The translations under genes were made by a program, and so were the position numbers. This document shows positions 60,769 through 64,000 of a stretch of 64,000 nucleotides of DNA, in pieces (position 1 is the first letter of the stretch; the number at the start of each line of letters is the position of its first letter). The notes below the pieces were generated by a model. That model was not told the DNA's origin. It made no database searches and saw nothing but the letters and a program-made list of their open reading frames with translations. This DNA comes from G963677085 sp963677085 (GTDB taxonomy: Bacteria; Planctomycetota; Planctomycetia; Pirellulales; Thermoguttaceae): contig CAXXFH010000006.1 of assembly GCA_963677085.2 (NCBI GenBank), positions 1 to 64,000 of the forward strand, given 5' to 3'.

Positions 60769-61542
60769 CTACTCAGCTACCAGCAGTTCCGCAATATGCT
60801 TACACTGGATATGCTTCGTGGCCGGGTTACGTCGCATGATGCCATCGACGTGCATCAGGCAACTGATGTCCACGGAGGTCACCACGTCGGCCCCGCTCTT
60901 GATGATATTCTCGACCTTGGTTTGTCCCATGGCAACCGACGTGCCCGACATCTTCACGCTGAATGTCCCGCCGAAGCCGCAACATTCTTCGATGTTGGGC
61001 AATTCGTGGTACTCTAGATCACGGATATTCTTCAGCAACGAAAGCGGCTGCTCGAACAGGCCCAACTCGCGACGGCCGTGGCAACCGCTGTGCATGGTCA
61101 CCTTGTGCGGGAAGCGGGCGCCCGTGTCGGTCACGCCCAGCACGTCGACCAGGAATTCGGTCAGTTCGAACACCCGGCGGCCGATTTCCACGACCCGGTC
61201 GTCGGGATCGACATGGCCGAAGAACACCCGGCACATCGCCGTGCAGGAGCCCGACGGACAGACGACCCAGCGATGCTTCTCGAAGGCCTTGCAAAACTGG
61301 TGGATCACCCGCTTGGCTTCTTCCCAGTAGCCCGAGTTGAAGGCCGGCTGGCCGCAGCAGGTTTGCTCCTCGGGATAGACTACCGGAATACCGCGATCGG
61401 TCAGCAGTTTGGCCGTGGCTTCGGCGATATGAGGGTAGAACTGATCGATGTAGCAGGGGATAAACAGCGCCACGGGCTCGCCCAATTGGTAGGCCGAGCC
61501 GTCCGGTTTCGGGGCATGTCCGTTCGAGCTGGATGCGTTCAT
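60769..61542 (-). CDS. lutA: LutA-like cysteine-rich lactate utilisation protein
   Basis: This 257-residue protein has the two CCG cysteine-rich motifs of LutA/GlcF-type subunits, EEQTCCGQPAFNSGYWEEA and EECCGFGGTFSVKM, and HSGCHGRRELG. It forms part of the membrane-associated lactate oxidation complex. I chose the ATG at 61542 (MNASSSNG); the frame upstream to 61581 has no homology. It is the first gene of the lut set on the minus strand. Confidence 0.9.
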   Translation of the reverse strand: MNASSSNGHAPKPDGSAYQLGEPVALFIPCYIDQFYPHIAEATAKLLTDRGIPVVYPEEQTCCGQPAFNSGYWEEAKRVIHQFCKAFEKHRWVVCPSGSCTAMCRVFFGHVDPDDRVVEIGRRVFELTEFLVDVLGVTDTGARFPHKVTMHSGCHGRRELGLFEQPLSLLKNIRDLEYHELPNIEECCGFGGTFSVKMSGTSVAMGQTKVENIIKSGADVVTSVDISCLMHVDGIMRRNPATKHIQCKHIAELLVAE

Positions 61543-61929
61543 AGGGCGACAATTACCAGAGGAAAAAGCACTTAAGACCAATCCATCCGTTATAGCGTCC
61601 TCCGCGGAGAATCGCCAGTAGGCCGCCGGCCCCCCACTTGCCGGGCGTCGGTTTGTCGCCGATACGTCCGAAAAGCCCGACGTTTTGCGACAACCTTAAG
61701 GATTGGACTCGGGAGAAAGTGTGTGCCGCTGGCTATGCCCGTGCCGCAGCACCTTGGTTCCCACGCTGCAGCGTGGGAACGAGGGGATTTTGCGACAGAC
61801 GTATCATGCCACTACTTGACACCCGCGCTGCGGGGCATGGTATCATGGGGAGACTCAAGATCCCATCATTCTGGGTTCTGGGATTTTCGCTCCCATCGTG
61901 CTTCCCGCTTCTTGCCGCCTTGACTCTCC
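61543..61929. other. Divergent intergenic region with a palindrome
   Basis: Between divergent lutA and the ABC importer, GTTCCCACGCTGCAGCGTGG forms a hairpin (61759-61780), one more member of the R3-type palindromes. I looked for a cobalamin riboswitch and did not see the expected conserved boxes. Confidence 0.4.
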
Positions 61930-62874
61930 GTGCGACATTCCTATCTATTGGCTGCCGTCGTCTTGCTGGTCTTTGCCGGATGTCTTCTGGCAATGGTCGT
62001 GATGTCGTCGTTCGACGATCCTGCCTCTCCGGACGAAACGGCATCGGCCGAGTCGCAGCGGATTATCTCGGTGGCTCCCAGCCTGACCGAAGCACTGTTC
62101 GCCCTGGGCCTGGGCGATCGGGTGGTGGGCGTGTCGCGCTATTGCAACTACCCGCCCGAGGCTCAAGACCTGCCGCGAATCGGCGGCTTTCTGGATCCCA
62201 ACCCCGAGGCCATTCTGGCGCTGAAGCCCGACACGATCGTCCTCTTCCCCGAGCACGATCCAACCCGGCTCGCAACGGCCGCGCTCGACATTCGCCACAT
62301 CGTGGTTCCGCACCAAACGCTCGACGACATCCTTGGAGGTTTCACCCTACTAGGCAAGGAACTCCACGCCGAGGTCGAGGCACAACGGATCGTCGACGAC
62401 CTGCACGCCCGCATCCAGCGAGTCGAACAGCAAACGGCCGACAAACGGCGTCCCCGCGTCTTGCTCTGCGTGAATCGAACCCTCGGCTCCGGCAAGCTTC
62501 AGGATGTGATGGTCGCCGCGAGCGACGGCTATTACGACCGCTTGATCGAGTTGGCCGGCGGCGAAAACGCTTGTCGCCAGGCGGGCGTTGCGTTTCCGGC
62601 CGTTTCCAGCGAAGGCATTCTGTGGATGAAACCCGAGGTGATCGTCGACATCGTCCCGCCTGATACGTTGACGAAGCTCGACGTGGACAAGGTCCGCGCC
62701 GACTGGCGCCACGTGGCCGACACGCCGGCGGTCCGCGACGATCGCGTCGTGGTGATCGATGCCGACTACGCGTCGATTCCCGGCCCAAGGTTTATCCTTC
62801 TGCTGGAGAAGCTGGCTGAGGTTCTGCATCCTGAGACGTACACTGTGCCCAACTCCTCGCCGGGGACCGACTGA
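61930..62874 (+). CDS. BtuF/FecB-like ABC substrate-binding lipoprotein
   Basis: This 314-residue protein has a signal segment with a lipobox-like VFAGC near residue 18. The TroA/BtuF-like domain begins RIISVAPSLTEALFALGLGDRVVGVSRYC and continues with NPEAILALKPDTIVL, a pattern typical of cobalamin or haem/siderophore binding proteins. The start is the GTG at 61930. Its stop codon overlaps the ATPase start by one base. The ligand is inferred as cobalamin-like because of the family pattern only. Confidence 0.82.
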   Translation: MRHSYLLAAVVLLVFAGCLLAMVVMSSFDDPASPDETASAESQRIISVAPSLTEALFALGLGDRVVGVSRYCNYPPEAQDLPRIGGFLDPNPEAILALKPDTIVLFPEHDPTRLATAALDIRHIVVPHQTLDDILGGFTLLGKELHAEVEAQRIVDDLHARIQRVEQQTADKRRPRVLLCVNRTLGSGKLQDVMVAASDGYYDRLIELAGGENACRQAGVAFPAVSSEGILWMKPEVIVDIVPPDTLTKLDVDKVRADWRHVADTPAVRDDRVVVIDADYASIPGPRFILLLEKLAEVLHPETYTVPNSSPGTD

Positions 62875-63725
62875 TGCCACAATCACGGGCGGCCCTGTTG
62901 AACACGGCGATCGAGATCCGCGACTTTTCCTATCGCCTGAGTAACGAAGAGGAGATTTTGCGGGAAGTATCGTTCTCGGTCACGGCCGGCGAGTATTTGT
63001 CGATCGTGGGACCCAACGGGGCCGGCAAAACCACGCTGCTAAGATGCCTCGACCGGATCCTCACCGGTGGCACGGGACGGATCGATATCTTCGGGCGGCG
63101 GCTCTCCGACTATCGTCAACGAGAGCTTGCCCGGCTGGTCGGCTATGTACCCCAGGCCGACGGGCGGTTGTTTCCGTTTACTGTTGAAGAGTTCGTGCTG
63201 ATGGGGCGTTATCCGCACCTCAGCCCGTTCTCTTCGATCAGCACGGAAGATCGCCGCATCGCGACCGAAGCCATGCAATGGACCGACACCCAGCAGTTCG
63301 CCGACCGCCAGTTGGGCACACTCAGCGGCGGCGAACGCCAACAGGTTTACATCGCGGCCGCTTTGGCCCAGGGGGCGAAAATTCTCCTGCTGGACGAGCC
63401 GACTACGTTCCTCGACTACCGCCACCAAGCCGAGGTTCAGCAGTTGCTCGCCCGGGCGAACCGCGAGTCGGGCCTGACGATCGTGGCCGTCACGCACGAC
63501 GTCAATCAGGCCGTGTTGCATAGCGACCGCGTGGTGGCTCTGTGCCACGGCAGCGTCGTGTTCCATGGTACGCCCACCGAAATCATGCGGGCGGAAGTGC
63601 TCGAACGAATCTATGGTACACCATTTACTTTGGTCAACCATCCGACAGTGAACCTGCCGGTAATCGTGCCGGTGGTTCAGACAAATCCTCTCCCCTCTCC
63701 CCTTGGGGAGAGGGGCCGGGGGTGA
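62874..63725 (+). CDS. FecE/BtuD-type ABC transporter ATPase
   Basis: This 283-residue ATPase has Walker A GPNGAGKTT, the Q loop in GYVPQADGRLFPF, signature LSGGERQQ, Walker B ILLLDEPTTFLD and the switch histidine in VAVTHDV. It energises the importer with the binding protein upstream and the permease downstream. The last ~14 residues (NPLPSPLGERGRG) are encoded by an intergenic palindromic repeat, so the original stop was probably lost or the repeat inserted at the 3' end. Confidence 0.92.
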   Translation: MPQSRAALLNTAIEIRDFSYRLSNEEEILREVSFSVTAGEYLSIVGPNGAGKTTLLRCLDRILTGGTGRIDIFGRRLSDYRQRELARLVGYVPQADGRLFPFTVEEFVLMGRYPHLSPFSSISTEDRRIATEAMQWTDTQQFADRQLGTLSGGERQQVYIAAALAQGAKILLLDEPTTFLDYRHQAEVQQLLARANRESGLTIVAVTHDVNQAVLHSDRVVALCHGSVVFHGTPTEIMRAEVLERIYGTPFTLVNHPTVNLPVIVPVVQTNPLPSPLGERGRG

Positions 63726-63735
63726 GGGGGTTTTT
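63690..63735 (+). repeat. CTCTCCCC/GGGGAGAG repeat at the end of the ATPase gene
   Basis: CCCCTCTCCCCTTGGGGAGA with GGGGCCGGGGGTGAGGGG forms a strong hairpin. A related unit lies at 27115-27165. The ATPase reading frame ends inside it. Confidence 0.75.
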
Positions 63736-63853
63736 GTATCAACGGGTTCCCAAACTCCAGCTTGGGAACGAGTAACGCGAGTGAAGACGCTCCGCGACCA
63801 TTGGTCGCGGCTTTGCAGGATTTGAAAACATCGCTTAACGAAATATTCGCCCT

Positions 63854-64000
63854 ATGAATCGCGTGTGGATCTTGTTGTCGCTGATGCTCTTCGCCCTGGT
63901 GGTAGTGCTGGCTGCGCCGTTGTGGGGGATGCAGTCGATCTCCATCAGCACGCTTTGGGCCAACGACAACGCTACGGCCTCGCACATCTTCTGGTCGCTG
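63854..64000 (+). CDS. FecCD/BtuC-type ABC permease (3' end cut by window)
   Basis: The frame from the ATG at 63854 runs open to the window end (49 codons): a hydrophobic first helix (VWILLSLMLFALVVVLAAPLW) followed by the polar stretch SISTLWANDNA and SHIFWSL, which resembles the IFW..RLPR start of BtuC/FecCD permeases. The position right after a matching binding protein and ATPase supports it. The rest lies beyond the window. Confidence 0.7.
   Translation, partial: MNRVWILLSLMLFALVVVLAAPLWGMQSISISTLWANDNATASHIFWSL

Noticed and set aside
61543..61929. Possible cobalamin riboswitch before the BtuF-like gene
   Set aside because: GCCACT-like text is present near 61806, but the other conserved boxes and arms are missing.

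Overview
The window looks like a chromosomal segment of a planctomycete, probably of the Pirellula/Lacipirellula type. The evidence is a DUF1559 prepilin-like protein, a PEP-CTERM protein, an atypical Ser/Thr kinase, zinc-ribbon/proline-rich membrane proteins, a GH172 (DUF2961) protein, frequent GTG/TTG starts, moderately high GC, long intergenic gaps and many families of dispersed palindromic repeats. No rRNA, tRNA or CRISPR array was recognised.

Layout. Bases 1-4.5 kb hold the end of a tad (tight-adherence type IVc pilus) cluster: a TadA/CpaF ATPase cut by the window edge, TadB, TadC and a zinc-ribbon membrane protein. A 1123-residue protein combining a kinase-like domain, a membrane segment, a caspase-like domain and a helical repeat tail follows, convergent with a second CpaF-type ATPase (4.5-9.1 kb). 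Bases 9.1-15 kb are accessory and decayed: a small acidic ORF, an HTH-like protein, an HNH nuclease, an rve-type transposase, and remnants of a two-partner-secretion outer-membrane transporter and of a TPR protein.

Bases 15.1-21.2 kb carry the most striking locus: a WYL-type regulator, then three genes with 4-base stop/start overlaps that match the Ralstonia phcB-phcS-phcR-phcQ quorum-sensing set. They encode a SAM methyltransferase of the 3-hydroxy fatty-acid methyl-ester type, a hybrid kinase in which the PhcS-like sensor and the PhcR-like receiver-kinase appear fused, and a PhcQ-like receiver protein. A TetR regulator with an RND efflux adaptor and pump follows, then a hotdog thioesterase and a YhfC-type membrane protease.

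Bases 29-44 kb are mixed housekeeping and surface functions: a GNAT-like protein, a monoacylglycerol-lipase-like hydrolase, a GH172 hydrolase, a His-rich secreted protein, an SSS symporter, a TPR protein, a PEP-CTERM phytase-like protein, a MATE exporter, an NhaC-type antiporter, a lipoprotein and a DUF1559 pseudopilin. Bases 44.7-57.1 kb hold a GT2 glycosyltransferase and a B12-type radical SAM enzyme. Next comes a set with a coiled-coil protein, a membrane FGE-sulfatase-domain protein, a zinc-ribbon TRAFAC-like GTPase and a protein resembling GAP1-N2, which together suggest a GTPase-associated system. A PHP-glycosyltransferase fusion follows. Bases 57-61.5 kb hold lutABC (lactate utilisation), split between lutB and lutC by a GxxExxY gene inside an inverted-repeat element. 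The window ends in a BtuF/BtuD/BtuC-like ABC importer cut by the edge.

The intergenic gaps contain several repeat families, including five ~100-bp copies of one element (R1), three copies of another (R2), two copies of a ~135-bp composite palindrome unit (R3), nested cruciforms and a MITE-like 209-bp element. All family names come from reading motifs; no database search was run.
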